From: Nitratireductor sp.
GTDB taxonomy: Bacteria; Pseudomonadota; Alphaproteobacteria; Rhizobiales; Rhizobiaceae
Direction: 5' to 3'
DNA length: 64,000 nucleotides
NCBI GenBank assembly: GCA_017854535.1
Contig: JAFMHL010000010.1
Span: forward strand, 1-64,000
The notes below the pieces were generated by a model, which was given only the letters and a program-made list of their open reading frames with translations, did not search any database and was not told the DNA's origin. A program made the position numbers and the translations under genes. Shown here piece by piece: positions 44,995 through 54,348 of the stretch (position 1 is its first letter; every line of letters begins with the position of its first letter).

Positions 44995-45540
44995 CTAAGA
45001 CCACTTTATAGAACAACCAATGGAAGGCGTTTGCTTCTCCGGGCCGCTTCCTGTTTTGGCAACTTGCAGCATGGCTTCGAGCAATTCAGGAGTGCGAATT
45101 GCCGCATTCCCCATTTTTGCATCGTCCAGCCGCCCTCGATATTGCAATTTATACTTATTGTTAAATCCAAAAAAATCCGGCGTGCATACAGCGCCATAGG
45201 TCCGACCAACGCTCTGATCTTCATCTACCAAGTAGGGGAAATTAATTCCATGGCGGATCGAGAACCGTTTCATATTCTCAGGAGAATCATCCGTTACATA
45301 TCGATAGTCATTCGACATGATGCCAACCACACCAATACCGTTTTCTTGAAGAACTGCCGCATCACTCACAAGTCGATCAATAATGGCTTTCACATAGGGA
45401 CAATGATTGCACATGAAGACAACCAGCAATCCATTCTTGCCCATTAGTTGGTCAAGCGCGTAGGATGTTCCATCAAGGTCGCTTAACGAAAATGTTGGCG
45501 CTTTCCATCCAAAGTCGCAAATTGGTGTATCAAGCAGCAC
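44995..45540 (-). CDS. Thioredoxin-like redoxin family protein
   Basis: A 181-residue AhpC/TSA- or thioredoxin-fold protein with redox motif C44-N-H-C47 in MCNHCPYVKAI. Further blocks are VGIMSNDYRYVTDDSPENMK and FPYLVDEDQSVGRTYGAVCT, then PDFFGF. This is the common cytoplasmic 'thioredoxin family protein' of many proteobacteria whose physiological partner is unknown. No signal peptide. Followed directly by the HugZ-like gene. Confidence 0.85.
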   Translation of the reverse strand: MLLDTPICDFGWKAPTFSLSDLDGTSYALDQLMGKNGLLVVFMCNHCPYVKAIIDRLVSDAAVLQENGIGVVGIMSNDYRYVTDDSPENMKRFSIRHGINFPYLVDEDQSVGRTYGAVCTPDFFGFNNKYKLQYRGRLDDAKMGNAAIRTPELLEAMLQVAKTGSGPEKQTPSIGCSIKWS

Positions 45541-45588
45541 GGCAATATCCTTTTGTTTCCTTCAGTATAACTTAGACCAAACTCAACC

Positions 45589-46845
45589 CTAAACCACCAA
45601 ATTTCCGACAATCTCATTATCCGTAATATCCTGCCAACGCATACCCGCTATATCCAGCTTTTTCGTTAGCTTGGCAAAATTCTCCGGCTTGGTCGTTTCA
45701 AGGCCAATCAACACCGATCCGAAATTGCGGGCAGACTTTTTCAGATATTCAAATCTGGCAATGTCATCATCAGGACCAAGCATGAAGAGAAAATCCTTCA
45801 ATGCGCCCGGCCGCTGAGGAAATTGCAGAATATAATATTTTTTAAGCCCAGAGAATTTGAGAGACCGCTCTTTCACTTCCGGTAGACGTTCAAAATCAAA
45901 ATTCCCACCAGATGTTACACAAACAATCGTCTTGCCGCGCACCCGATCAACAGGAAGACGCTTTAAAGCATCAATCGACAGTGCACCTGCCGGCTCCAAA
46001 ACAATCCCTTCTACATTGAGCATTTCAACCATGGTTCCGCAAACGCCATTTGTGGGTGCCAACAATACCTGATCAGCAGAATACTTCTTCAACTGATTAT
46101 AGGTGTGCTTGCCGATTTGGGCGACTGCCGCGCCATCCACAAAATTCTCCATTTGTGAAAGTTTGATGCGCTTGCCCTGCCGTAGGCTCTCGTAAAGCGA
46201 TGGTGCTTTATCAGGCTCCACAAATACAAACTCCGGTTCAATGCCGCTTTCTTCAAGATAGCGCGTTACACCAGCTGAAAGCCCACCGCCGCCGACAGGC
46301 AAAATCACCATATCAATGGCCTCGCCTTCGGGCATCTGCTCCAATATCTCTTTTCCAACCGTTGCCTGCCCACGAATGATCTTTGGATCATTAAAAGGCG
46401 GGACCATCATCCCCCCTTGATCACGGCAATAGGCATACGCCGCAGCATTCGCATCATCAAAACTATCGCCTTCTAGGCGTATCTCCACATAGGGAGTGCC
46501 AAAGGAAGCCGTCTTCATGATTTTCTGTTGAGGCGTTGTGACAGGCATGAAGATCACGCCTTTTTTCTTATAGTGCCTACAGGCATGGGCAAAACCCTGC
46601 GCATGGTTTCCTGCAGAGGCACAAACAAACAGCTTGTGCTTGGGATCCTTTTCCATGACTTCCATGAGAAAAGAATAGGCGCCACGAATTTTATAGCTGC
46701 GAACAGGCGCAAGATCTTCCCGCTTGAGATAAATTCGCGCGCCATATAGCGAAGAGAGATATTGATTATATTGCAGCGGCGTTGGCTCTAAAACCTTTGC
46801 AAGCTTTTCGTGAACTTTATCTACATCGCTGGTAAATCGTGTCAA
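45589..46845 (-). CDS. ilvA: Threonine ammonia-lyase
   Basis: A 418-residue PLP enzyme of fold type II that deaminates threonine to 2-oxobutyrate, the first step of isoleucine synthesis. The PLP lysine is K52 in RSYKIRGAYSF; the phosphate-binding glycine loop is PVGGGGLSAG and CASAGNHAQG binds the substrate. A C-terminal ACT-like regulatory domain (about 330-418, YYILQFPQRPGALKDFLFML) is present, so isoleucine feedback inhibition is expected. Transcribed alone, divergent from the acyl-CoA synthetase gene. Confidence 0.94.
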   Translation of the reverse strand: MTRFTSDVDKVHEKLAKVLEPTPLQYNQYLSSLYGARIYLKREDLAPVRSYKIRGAYSFLMEVMEKDPKHKLFVCASAGNHAQGFAHACRHYKKKGVIFMPVTTPQQKIMKTASFGTPYVEIRLEGDSFDDANAAAYAYCRDQGGMMVPPFNDPKIIRGQATVGKEILEQMPEGEAIDMVILPVGGGGLSAGVTRYLEESGIEPEFVFVEPDKAPSLYESLRQGKRIKLSQMENFVDGAAVAQIGKHTYNQLKKYSADQVLLAPTNGVCGTMVEMLNVEGIVLEPAGALSIDALKRLPVDRVRGKTIVCVTSGGNFDFERLPEVKERSLKFSGLKKYYILQFPQRPGALKDFLFMLGPDDDIARFEYLKKSARNFGSVLIGLETTKPENFAKLTKKLDIAGMRWQDITDNEIVGNLVV

Positions 46846-46987
46846 AATAGCCTCTTATTTTCCCGCAGAACCTTGAGAAATATATTCGCTGCGTCGGTCA
46901 TTTCCAAGGTTCACAATAGCGTTTCAAGCCACTATTGTCACAGGTCACAAAGCTAAACAAATCATTCTGCATTCTGGGAGAATATAT

Positions 46988-48613
46988 ATGCAAGGACTTA
47001 TGATGGATCGCGAATTGCTCATTTCAGCAATTATCGATCATGCAGCGCTTTACCATGGCGACACAGAAATTGTATCCGTCAACACTTCGGGCGGGATCAA
47101 CCGCTATGGCTATGCAGATTGCCGCGCCCGCTCCTTAAAGCTTGCTTCTGCCCTCAAGAAAAAAGGCATGCAAAAGCCTGACCGAATTGGAACTTTGGCT
47201 TGGAACAATCACCGCCATTTGGAACTTTATTATGGCGTATCCGGCTCAGGGTTGGTTTGCCATACTTTGAACCCGCGCCTTCATCCAGACCAAGTCATTT
47301 ACATCATGAACCACGCAGAGGATCGCGTGTTGTTTTTTGACAAGACATTTCTCCCGCTTGTCGCTGCAGTCAAAGACCAGTTAAAATCTACCGGTAGCTT
47401 TGTATTGATGGAAGCATCTGACGAAGAGGTGAGTGCTGAATATCCTTGGATTGAGTTTTACGAAGACCTGATAGCCGATGGTGATGATGATTACACTTGG
47501 CCAGATGATCTTAACGAGCGCGATGCCTCTTCGCTTTGCTACACATCTGGCACAACCGGAAATCCAAAGGGCGTATTATATTCCCATCGCTCTACTTTGA
47601 TCCATGCCATGATGTCTGCAACGCCAGATGTGATGAATTTCTCAGCCCAGGACTGCCTACTTCCAGTGGTGCCTATGTTCCATGTGAATGCGTGGGGGAC
47701 ACCTTATGCAGCGCCTTTGGTTGGCTCCAAAATGGTGATGCCAGGCCCGGGTCTTGATGGCAAAAGCCTAGTCGATCTTTTCAATTCCGAAAAAGTAACG
47801 ATCTCCGCAGGCGTGCCAACCATTTGGGCTGGCCTTCTAGCACATCTGGAGGCCAGCGGCGAAAAACTGCCGCATCTCACGCGAACAGTCGTTGGCGGGT
47901 CAGCTTGCCCACCAGCTATGATCAACAAATTCCGTGATCTTTATGATGTCGAAGTATTGCATGCCTGGGGCATGACTGAGCTTTCCCCCCTTGGCAGCGT
48001 CAACAATTTGAAAAACAAACATCTGGGAATGCCAGAAAGCGACATTATCAAACTACGTGAAAATCAGGGCCGTCCGCCCTTTGGCATAGAACTGGGCGTT
48101 TTTGATGATGATGATAATCAATTGCCTAATGATGGCGTCGCCCAAGGCAATCTTTATTGCCGAGGATATTGGGTGCTGACAGAATATTTCTCAGGCGATG
48201 GCGGTGATCCGCTTCATTCCGGCTGGTTCCCGACAGGAGACGTTTCCACCATTGATGCAGATGGCTATATGACCATCCGTGACCGCTCAAAAGACATTAT
48301 CAAATCCGGCGGGGAATGGATATCAACGGTTGATCTTGAAAACCTGGCCGTTAGCCATCCCGATATTGCAGAAGCTGCAGTTATTTCCGCGCGCCATGAA
48401 AAATGGGATGAACGGCCATTGCTGATTGTTGTTCCAAAGGCTGGCAAAACACCCGATCCGGCAGAGATATTGAAGTTCTACGATGGCAAAGTTGCGAAGT
48501 TTTGGATTCCAGATGCCGTTCAATTTGTGGAATCCATTCCGAAAGGGGCAACAGGCAAAATGCTGAAAAACGCACTTCGCGATCTTTATGGTGATGTTTT
48601 ATTGGCCAAATAA
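46988..48613 (+). CDS. Medium/long-chain acyl-CoA synthetase (AMP-forming)
   Basis: A 541-residue adenylate-forming ligase. Motifs are P-loop CYTSGTTGNPKGVLYSH, VPMFHVNAWGTPYAAP, HAWGMTELSPLG, GWFPTGDVSTIDADGYMTI and the C-terminal lysine loop PKGATGKMLKN. Sequence type is that of AlkK/FadD3-like enzymes that activate fatty acids or aryl-alkanoates. GGGAG precedes ATG at 46988, with a second ATG four codons on. It is followed after 128 bp by an SCP2 gene with its own promoter element. Confidence 0.92.
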   Translation: MQGLMMDRELLISAIIDHAALYHGDTEIVSVNTSGGINRYGYADCRARSLKLASALKKKGMQKPDRIGTLAWNNHRHLELYYGVSGSGLVCHTLNPRLHPDQVIYIMNHAEDRVLFFDKTFLPLVAAVKDQLKSTGSFVLMEASDEEVSAEYPWIEFYEDLIADGDDDYTWPDDLNERDASSLCYTSGTTGNPKGVLYSHRSTLIHAMMSATPDVMNFSAQDCLLPVVPMFHVNAWGTPYAAPLVGSKMVMPGPGLDGKSLVDLFNSEKVTISAGVPTIWAGLLAHLEASGEKLPHLTRTVVGGSACPPAMINKFRDLYDVEVLHAWGMTELSPLGSVNNLKNKHLGMPESDIIKLRENQGRPPFGIELGVFDDDDNQLPNDGVAQGNLYCRGYWVLTEYFSGDGGDPLHSGWFPTGDVSTIDADGYMTIRDRSKDIIKSGGEWISTVDLENLAVSHPDIAEAAVISARHEKWDERPLLIVVPKAGKTPDPAEILKFYDGKVAKFWIPDAVQFVESIPKGATGKMLKNALRDLYGDVLLAK

Positions 48614-48679
48614 TTATTGGAAGCGATTTTTCTGTATTTGCGCACTTGCAATTCTTCTCGGAAACAGACAAAAACACTG

Positions 48680-48694
48680 TTGACGTATACGTAA
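48680..48694 (+). promoter_or_regulatory. Shared element upstream of the SCP2 gene
   Basis: TTGACGTATACGTAA is a pseudo-palindrome 47 bp upstream of the SCP2 start. It differs by one base from TTGACGTAAACGTAA found upstream of fadD on the other strand (61597-61611). The pattern resembles LiuR-type (MerR family) sites of fatty-acid and branched-chain amino acid regulons as I remember them; no such regulator gene is in the window. Confidence 0.5.
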
Positions 48695-48741
48695 GAGTTT
48701 AGCGTGCCTATAGCATCGCAATTATCAAACTGGAGACTTTC

Positions 48742-49026
48742 ATGACCATTCAAACAATCGCAGATACCATCAAAAGTAAAATGGACCCTAGCACCGATAT
48801 CGGCGCGACCGTAAAATTTGATTGCGGTGATGACGGCGTCATCGTTATTGACGGGCAAAATGTTTCGACGGAAAACGCTAATGCTGACTGCACCATTCTT
48901 TGCGACATCGATGTTTTGGAAGAACTTGTATCAGGTGAATTGAACTCAACTGCTGCTTTCATGACTGGTAAAATCAAAATTGAAGGCGATATGGGCGTAG
49001 CGATGAAACTGTCATCCATCCTGTAA
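48742..49026 (+). CDS. SCP2 sterol-binding domain protein
   Basis: A 94-residue stand-alone SCP2 domain: VKFDCGDDGVIVIDGQNVST, DCTILCDIDVLEELVSGELN and FMTGKIKIEGDMGVAMKLSS. The domain forms a hydrophobic pocket and in bacteria probably carries acyl or other lipids. RBS CTGGAGA. It follows an acyl-CoA synthetase gene and ends before a strong terminator, so it may be a single-gene unit co-regulated with fadD. Confidence 0.92.
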   Translation: MTIQTIADTIKSKMDPSTDIGATVKFDCGDDGVIVIDGQNVSTENANADCTILCDIDVLEELVSGELNSTAAFMTGKIKIEGDMGVAMKLSSIL

Positions 49027-49045
49027 CTCTACTTCAAGAATTTTG

Positions 49046-49080
49046 AACCGCCAGTTTGGATAATCCAGCTGGCGGTTTTT
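49046..49080 (+). terminator. Rho-independent terminator after the SCP2 gene
   Basis: AACCGCCAG (49046-49054) pairs perfectly with CTGGCGGTT (49069-49077) around a 14-base loop, followed by a run of T to 49080. It starts 20 bp after the stop codon. This is the clearest intrinsic terminator in the window. Confidence 0.85.
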
Positions 49081-49178
49081 CTTTGTCAAATTAACCTGCT
49101 TACAGCTATTCCTCAACTTGACTGCACTCAAAATTCACTATCTGAATTGGCAATTCGCAACCTATTTGGAGCATTCCT

Positions 49179-50162
49179 ATGAGCAGTGACAAAACAAAAG
49201 CAGGCTATGAAACAGGCCGCTTAAACCTGCCATTTGTTGGATTTTGCACATTTGGAAAACGCCCGATTTGCGATAACTGGGATGCCATTGATGCTGATAT
49301 TGCCATCATCGGCGCGCCGTTTGACTTCGGCACTCAATATCGTGCAGGAGCGCGGTTTGGGCCACGCGGTATCCGTGAAGCTTCTACGTTGTTTTCTTTT
49401 GGCCATGCTGGCGCATATGATCATGAAGACGACGAAATCTATTTGCCCGGTTCTGTAAAAATCGTTGATATGGGCGACGCAGATATTGTCCATACAAACA
49501 CAGAAAAAAGCCACGAAAACATAGAGTTGGCTGTCAGAAAAGCACTAGCTTCTGGCGCAATCCCCGTTACCCTTGGCGGCGATCATTCCATCAATATTCC
49601 CTGCATTAATGCCTTCAGTGACCAGGAACCGTTTCACCTCATTCAAATAGATGCACATCTCGATTTCGTCGATGAACGCCACGGCGTTCGCAATGGCCAC
49701 GGCAACCCAATGCGCCGTGCAGCAGAAAAAGACTATGTTACCGGCCTATCTCAAATCGGCATTCGCAACGTCTCTTCAACCGCAAAAGAAGGCTATGAAG
49801 ATGCCCGCAAAATGGGTTCGGACATTTTGTCTGTTCGGCAATTTCGCAAATTAGGAGTTGAAGCCGTAGCCGCCCGAATTCCTGCCAGTACCGAAGGAAA
49901 ACGCCAGCGCTATTATGTGACCATAGATATCGACGGCTTTGATCCATCCATCGCGCCTGGAACCGGAACACCGTCCCATGGTGGCTTTGGCTATTATGAA
50001 GTTTTGGAACTGCTACAACATATTTCGAAGCAAGGCGATGTGATCGGCATTGATCTTGTGGAAGTCTCCCCAGACCACGATCACGCAGGTGTGACTTCTT
50101 TTCTCGGCGCCCAAATATTGCTGAACTTTTTGGGCTTCATCATGAAAGAGCGCGATAAATAA
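49179..50162 (+). CDS. speB: Agmatinase / ureohydrolase family enzyme
   Basis: A 327-residue dimanganese ureohydrolase. Metal ligands are H136 (GGDHSIN), D158, H160 and D162 (IDAHLDF) and D250 and D252 (TIDIDGFDPSIAPGTGTP). The N-terminal IGAPFDFGTQYRAGARFGPR is typical of agmatinases and guanidinobutyrases. Substrate-loop residues (VRNGHGNPMRRA) differ from arginase. It hydrolyses a guanidino compound to urea and an amine. Agmatinase is the best guess, but guanidinobutyrase or related activity cannot be excluded. Confidence 0.87.
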   Translation: MSSDKTKAGYETGRLNLPFVGFCTFGKRPICDNWDAIDADIAIIGAPFDFGTQYRAGARFGPRGIREASTLFSFGHAGAYDHEDDEIYLPGSVKIVDMGDADIVHTNTEKSHENIELAVRKALASGAIPVTLGGDHSINIPCINAFSDQEPFHLIQIDAHLDFVDERHGVRNGHGNPMRRAAEKDYVTGLSQIGIRNVSSTAKEGYEDARKMGSDILSVRQFRKLGVEAVAARIPASTEGKRQRYYVTIDIDGFDPSIAPGTGTPSHGGFGYYEVLELLQHISKQGDVIGIDLVEVSPDHDHAGVTSFLGAQILLNFLGFIMKERDK

Positions 50163-50166
50163 GCAG

Positions 50167-50970
50167 TTACTTCGTGCGATCCTTTACCCAATCTTTCCAC
50201 TGATTGACCGAGCCGTAAAACGCATTGATATCCGTATCGCCTTTAATACCAGGCACAACACCTGTTCCCGTATATTGCCAGAAGACCCATTTCTGATCTG
50301 GATAAATGTTAGATGGCTCATCGGCTACCGAGCGCAACCAGAAATCAATATTCTTGATATGTCCAAGATCATTCTCATGGTAAAAATCAACCGTTGTATA
50401 AACAATCGGCTTCTTGCCGTAATGGCTCTTTATGCGATTGAGAAAAACACCCATTTCGCGGCGCACCGCATCAGGCTCCGGTCTGAACTTGCAGCTGGGA
50501 GACTTGTGGTTCCATTCCATGTCCAAAACCGGCGGCAAGGAACCTCTTTCTTTCGGAACTTTGGAAATAAACCATGCTGCCTGCTCAAAAGCTGGGCGGC
50601 AGAAATAGTAAAAATGATAGGCTCCTCGCACCACCCCTGCCCGTCTCGCGCCTTCCCAGTTTTGCTTGAAGCGATCATCCAGCCTGTCGCCGCCCTCAGT
50701 CGCTTTGATAAAAGCGAAGGAAATACCCGAGCGCTTCGCCTGAGCCCAATCAATATCATTTTGATATTTTGATACATCAATACCGTGAACCGGGTAGTCC
50801 CAAGGCTTTTTGCTTTTCCACTCATGAGGGTCATTGTCGCCATATCGGGGGTTCGTGACTGATGAGCGAATATCCAAAACGTCAACTGGCGAAGAGGTGC
50901 AACTGCTCAACGCAACTACACAAATAAGAGCAGAACCCAATGCTGCCTTTTTGAAAAACCGACTTGCCAA
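50167..50970 (-). CDS. GH25 lysozyme-family lipoprotein
   Basis: A 267-residue muramidase-like protein. The signal ends in lipobox LSSC with C24 as the lipidated residue. The GH25 barrel starts at VHGIDVSKYQNDIDW, with catalytic acids in GIDVS and VLDMEW. The fold is complete (FIKATEGGDRLDDRF, YHFYYFCRPAFEQA, WQYTGTG). The start is uncertain: TTG at 50970 gives a normal lipoprotein signal, but the frame is open to a TTG at 51033. It probably acts on peptidoglycan at the outer or inner membrane. Convergent with speB. Confidence 0.85.
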   Translation of the reverse strand: MASRFFKKAALGSALICVVALSSCTSSPVDVLDIRSSVTNPRYGDNDPHEWKSKKPWDYPVHGIDVSKYQNDIDWAQAKRSGISFAFIKATEGGDRLDDRFKQNWEGARRAGVVRGAYHFYYFCRPAFEQAAWFISKVPKERGSLPPVLDMEWNHKSPSCKFRPEPDAVRREMGVFLNRIKSHYGKKPIVYTTVDFYHENDLGHIKNIDFWLRSVADEPSNIYPDQKWVFWQYTGTGVVPGIKGDTDINAFYGSVNQWKDWVKDRTK

Positions 50971-51067
50971 AAAATCTATCCATACCGAATCATAAAACAC
51001 AAATTTCACTACCCATAGATTGTACTGATCCAAAAATCTTCAATCCATCGAGAAGTTATATTTTGGT

Positions 51068-51721
51068 TCAATCACCCGGAAAAACCGTCGACGCATCACC
51101 TGCCTGCCATTTTGGATATTTCTTCATGATGGAGGCAAAGCGATCTGATACTAGAAATGCTTCTAACCAGCGCAAAACATTTGGCCAATCTTGCGCCCAA
51201 AACCATTCTTTATCCACATGGGCAAACTGGCGAATAAAGGGCAAGATTGCACCATCGGCCAACGAGAATGTCTCACCATAGAGATAGGTTTTTCCTGTCA
51301 GCATTTGATCAAGCTCGCGAACAAATTCAGAACCTTTGTCACGTTCTGCTCTGGCAGAAACGCCATCAAAACGGTTTTCATACTTGTATCGATCAAGCGA
51401 GGCTTTGAACGGACCGTCCAAGGTTCTGATTAAACCGCGCATTTCATCCAGCTGATCAGCAGAAAAACCAAGCCAATTCTCGCGATCATTTTGCCCCAAA
51501 GCCCAGTCAATTACATCAAGGCTTTCTTCATGCACGCTTCCATCCGGCAAAATTAAAACCGGAACGGTTGCCTTTGGGCTTGCTATGAGCATTTCTTCTG
51601 GCTTGTCGCGCAGAACAACTTCACGCAGCTCCACCTGTTGCCCGCTGGCAGCTATCGCCAACCTTGCCCGCATCGCATAGGGGCAACGGCGAAAGGAATA
51701 GATGATCGGAAGTTCTGCCAT
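51068..51721 (-). CDS. Glutathione S-transferase family protein
   Basis: A 217-residue protein with thioredoxin-like N-terminal domain (YSFRRCPYAMRARLAI, then KATVPVLILPDG and SLDVIDWAL) and an all-helical C-terminal domain (ETFSLADGAILPFIRQFAHV). A cysteine in RRCPYA occupies the catalytic position, suggesting an omega/beta-type or thiol-transferase activity. It starts 9 bp downstream of trhO and is probably co-transcribed. Confidence 0.88.
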   Translation of the reverse strand: MAELPIIYSFRRCPYAMRARLAIAASGQQVELREVVLRDKPEEMLIASPKATVPVLILPDGSVHEESLDVIDWALGQNDRENWLGFSADQLDEMRGLIRTLDGPFKASLDRYKYENRFDGVSARAERDKGSEFVRELDQMLTGKTYLYGETFSLADGAILPFIRQFAHVDKEWFWAQDWPNVLRWLEAFLVSDRFASIMKKYPKWQAGDASTVFPGD

Positions 51722-51730
51722 TTTTTCCGC

Positions 51731-52720
51731 CTATTCCCCCGCCCCAGCATTGCTCTTGGCAATCTGCTCAGCCCGCGCTGCGCGCTTGGCTTCACGCTGG
51801 GCTTCCTGATCAGCGGCAATATGATCAAGGCCGCGAGCCTTTGCCAAAGCAATCTGTTTTTGCCGCTCAGAAAAACGATGGCGCTGCTCATCGCTCATCG
51901 TATCATGACAATTCGGACAGGAAATGCCCTCAACATATTGCTCAGACTTCTTGTCTTCATCGCTGATCGGATGGCGGCAGGCATGGCACAAATCATAAGG
52001 CCCCGGCTTCAACCCATGGCCCACGGAAACGCGATTATCAAAAACAAAACACTCTCCTTCCCAAAGGCTCTTTTCTTCCGGCACGGTTTCTAGGTATTTC
52101 AAGATACCGCCCTTTAGATGAAACACCTCGTCAAAGCCTTCCTTGATCATAAAGGAAGATGCCTTTTCACAACGAATTCCGCCCGTGCAGAACATTGCAA
52201 TCTTCGGTTTGTTGTGAAGCCGCTCCTGCTCACGCACCCACTTCGGGAATTCGCGAAAGGTCACGGTTTTGGGATCAACTGCACCTTTGAACGTGCCAAT
52301 GGAAACTTCATAATCATTACGCGTATCGATCAGCACCACATCAGGATCATTGATCAAATCGTTCCAGTCTTGCGGGTCAACATATTGACCCACATCATCA
52401 TTCGGATCGACTTCAGGAATACCAATCGTCACGATCTCTTTCTTGAGACGAACTTTCATTCTGTGAAACGGGTTCTCACCGTCCGCCCAGCTTTCTTTAT
52501 GTTCAAGATCAGCAATTCTTGTGTCATTGCGTATCCATGCAAGGACTGCATGCACACCGCTATTCGGCCCGGCTATCGTGCCATTGATGCCTTCCCGCGC
52601 CAAAAGGATCGTACCCATCACATCATTATCTTTGCAGACGGTCAGCAATTTCGGCTGAATGTCGGCAAAGTCTTCAAGCCGGACAAATTTGTATAAAGCT
52701 GCAACGAGATAGCGAGACAT
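51731..52720 (-). CDS. trhO: tRNA uridine(34) hydroxylase TrhO (rhodanese family)
   Basis: A 329-residue YceA-type protein that hydroxylates U34 of some tRNAs using molecular oxygen. The N-terminal domain has [16 protein letters not shown]; the central rhodanese domain has [16 protein letters not shown] and the active-site loop [12 protein letters not shown]. Two CxxC pairs follow ([16 protein letters not shown]). The C-terminal tail after residue 290 is Lys/Arg/Ala-rich, and longer than in E. coli. Identity is secure. Confidence 0.93.
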   Translation of the reverse strand: MSRYLVAALYKFVRLEDFADIQPKLLTVCKDNDVMGTILLAREGINGTIAGPNSGVHAVLAWIRNDTRIADLEHKESWADGENPFHRMKVRLKKEIVTIGIPEVDPNDDVGQYVDPQDWNDLINDPDVVLIDTRNDYEVSIGTFKGAVDPKTVTFREFPKWVREQERLHNKPKIAMFCTGGIRCEKASSFMIKEGFDEVFHLKGGILKYLETVPEEKSLWEGECFVFDNRVSVGHGLKPGPYDLCHACRHPISDEDKKSEQYVEGISCPNCHDTMSDEQRHRFSERQKQIALAKARGLDHIAADQEAQREAKRAARAEQIAKSNAGAGE

Positions 52721-52807
52721 AGGATAAACTTTGTTTGATTTCTTCTTTCAAAAGCGCAGGGTATAGTCCGAACCAGCGCCAGTTTCAATTTCCAAAAGGC
52801 TTTTTCA

Positions 52808-53425
52808 ATGCCGAACCGCTATCATGAGATACTATTTACCGAGGATGTGAAATCCCTCCAAACGCAAATTGGCTCTAGAGCCATGTATGAGCGCCATGAG
52901 CATTTACAAGGCACTCATAACGCGGACCTTGGTTCTGATGAGCTTGCGTTTATCGCCGCTCAAGACAGTTTTTACATGGCATCCATCAGCACTTCTGGTT
53001 GGCCTTATGTGCAAGATCGAGGTGGACCAAAAGGTTTTCTGAAATCAATTGGAGGCAACTGCCTCGCCTTTGCAGACTTTTCCGGCAACCACCAATATAT
53101 CTCAACGGGTAATGTAGTCGCAGACCAGCGTGTTTCAATCATCTTGATGGACTATACGTTACGCCGCCGCATCAAACTCCTGGCCCATGCTAACGTCGTT
53201 GAAAACCCTGACACCAGTCTTGTGGCAAAACTCTCTCACCCAAACTATGTCGCCCCTATCGAACGCATTGTCCAGCTAAAGATCGAGGCTTTCGAATGGA
53301 ACTGCCCAAAATATATTACAGAGCGCTACCCGATGGAAGACGTTGCCAAAGCAACCGAAGGATTGCGATCTAAGATTGCGAAAATGCAAGCACTTCTGGA
53401 TGCACACGGAATTCAGGTGGATTAA
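52808..53425 (+). CDS. Pyridoxamine 5'-phosphate oxidase-family flavoprotein
   Basis: A 205-residue FMN-binding split-barrel protein. Characteristic parts are DELAFIAAQDSFYMASISTS followed by GWPYVQDRGGPKGFLK, LAFADFSGNHQYISTGNV and RVSIILMDYTLRRRIKLLA. These are annotated as general pyridoxamine-phosphate-oxidase-like proteins with unknown substrate; they are not PdxH itself. ATG at 52808 starts MPNRYHEILFTEDV. It is a single gene divergent from trhO. Confidence 0.85.
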   Translation: MPNRYHEILFTEDVKSLQTQIGSRAMYERHEHLQGTHNADLGSDELAFIAAQDSFYMASISTSGWPYVQDRGGPKGFLKSIGGNCLAFADFSGNHQYISTGNVVADQRVSIILMDYTLRRRIKLLAHANVVENPDTSLVAKLSHPNYVAPIERIVQLKIEAFEWNCPKYITERYPMEDVAKATEGLRSKIAKMQALLDAHGIQVD

Positions 53426-53511
53426 ATAGGCAAAGCTCTATCGGCTAAAATAGCTAAGCTGCACTCATATGCGACCAAAGAGACAGCTATGAAAAAAAAC
53501 ACGTGATACCG

Positions 53512-54159
53512 CTAGAACGCCACCGCATCATCTGCTTCAGCCGCTTCTTCAGCAGTCCATTGGCGGACGGGTGTTGGCGCAGTAACCCGGCTGAGAGGCA
53601 AAAACGTGCCTTCGCCCGGCTCGTCAAGCACCACTGAACCGCCCGGAGAAATCACCTCGATTGCCCCTTCTCTAATCTGAAAGCCATAATGTGGTTGGCC
53701 AACTGGCATTCCAACAGTCAGTTCCCCACCAAGAAATTCGGTTCCGCGAATGCCCATGGTCGCTACCGGTGTCGTAAAAGCAACATTGCTGGATGATTCC
53801 TTAGCAATTTGGCCGGATACAAAGCGAAATACTCCAACCACTATCTCCAGTGCCTGGAGTGAATCGCCACCCGGATTATAGATGAGTTGATCAATGGTAA
53901 TCTGGGCATTCTCACCCAAAGTCAGCTTTGACTCATCCTCGAAAAGGATCAAAAGCCGACCACCAGGACCAGTTCGGATATCATCACCAACAAAGACCTG
54001 GCTGCCCAATGTCAATTCGCTCACGGTGCCATCGGCACTTCGATTTGCTGTGCCATTTTGGCGTTCAATCTTGCCTGCGACTTGCTGAGCTTGCGCAGGT
54101 ATGGCGAACAAGATGCAAACGAACAACATCGCTACGAAGGTTTTGAAAAGATATCTCAT
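53512..54159 (-). CDS. Exported FecR-domain protein
   Basis: A 215-residue protein with a signal peptide (FVAMLFVCILFAIPAQA) cleaved near residue 24. The FecR-like beta domain is complete: GSQVFVGDDIRTGPGGRLLI, LTLGENAQITIDQLIYNP and TPVATMGIRGTEFLG. There is no FecI-type sigma factor gene beside it and no membrane anchor after the signal, so it is unlikely to be a classical anti-sigma regulator; such stand-alone proteins are common in alphaproteobacteria and their role is unknown. ATG at 54159 has GAGGAG upstream. Confidence 0.85.
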   Translation of the reverse strand: MRYLFKTFVAMLFVCILFAIPAQAQQVAGKIERQNGTANRSADGTVSELTLGSQVFVGDDIRTGPGGRLLILFEDESKLTLGENAQITIDQLIYNPGGDSLQALEIVVGVFRFVSGQIAKESSSNVAFTTPVATMGIRGTEFLGGELTVGMPVGQPHYGFQIREGAIEVISPGGSVVLDEPGEGTFLPLSRVTAPTPVRQWTAEEAAEADDAVAF

Positions 54160-54348
54160 GCACAACTCCTCTTTTAAGCGACATCCAACCAGCAATCTTT
54201 GCTGATGGCAAATAAATCACTACAAGCCTTTCGCTATTGGATTAATGTGTCCTTTCCATGCCCATTTGATAATTAGACCTCATCGCTATATGCGTTCATC
54301 CCGCAATTCATTTTTGTTTGCTAATACAACGAGACAGGAAACCCAAAC

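Noticed and set aside
44905-45447. A 180-codon plus-strand frame
   Set aside because: Antisense to the redoxin and HugZ-like genes, Arg/Phe/Ile-rich and without a plausible ribosome site.
52118-52696. A 192-codon plus-strand frame opposite trhO
   Set aside because: TrhO is complete and conserved; the antisense translation shows no domain.
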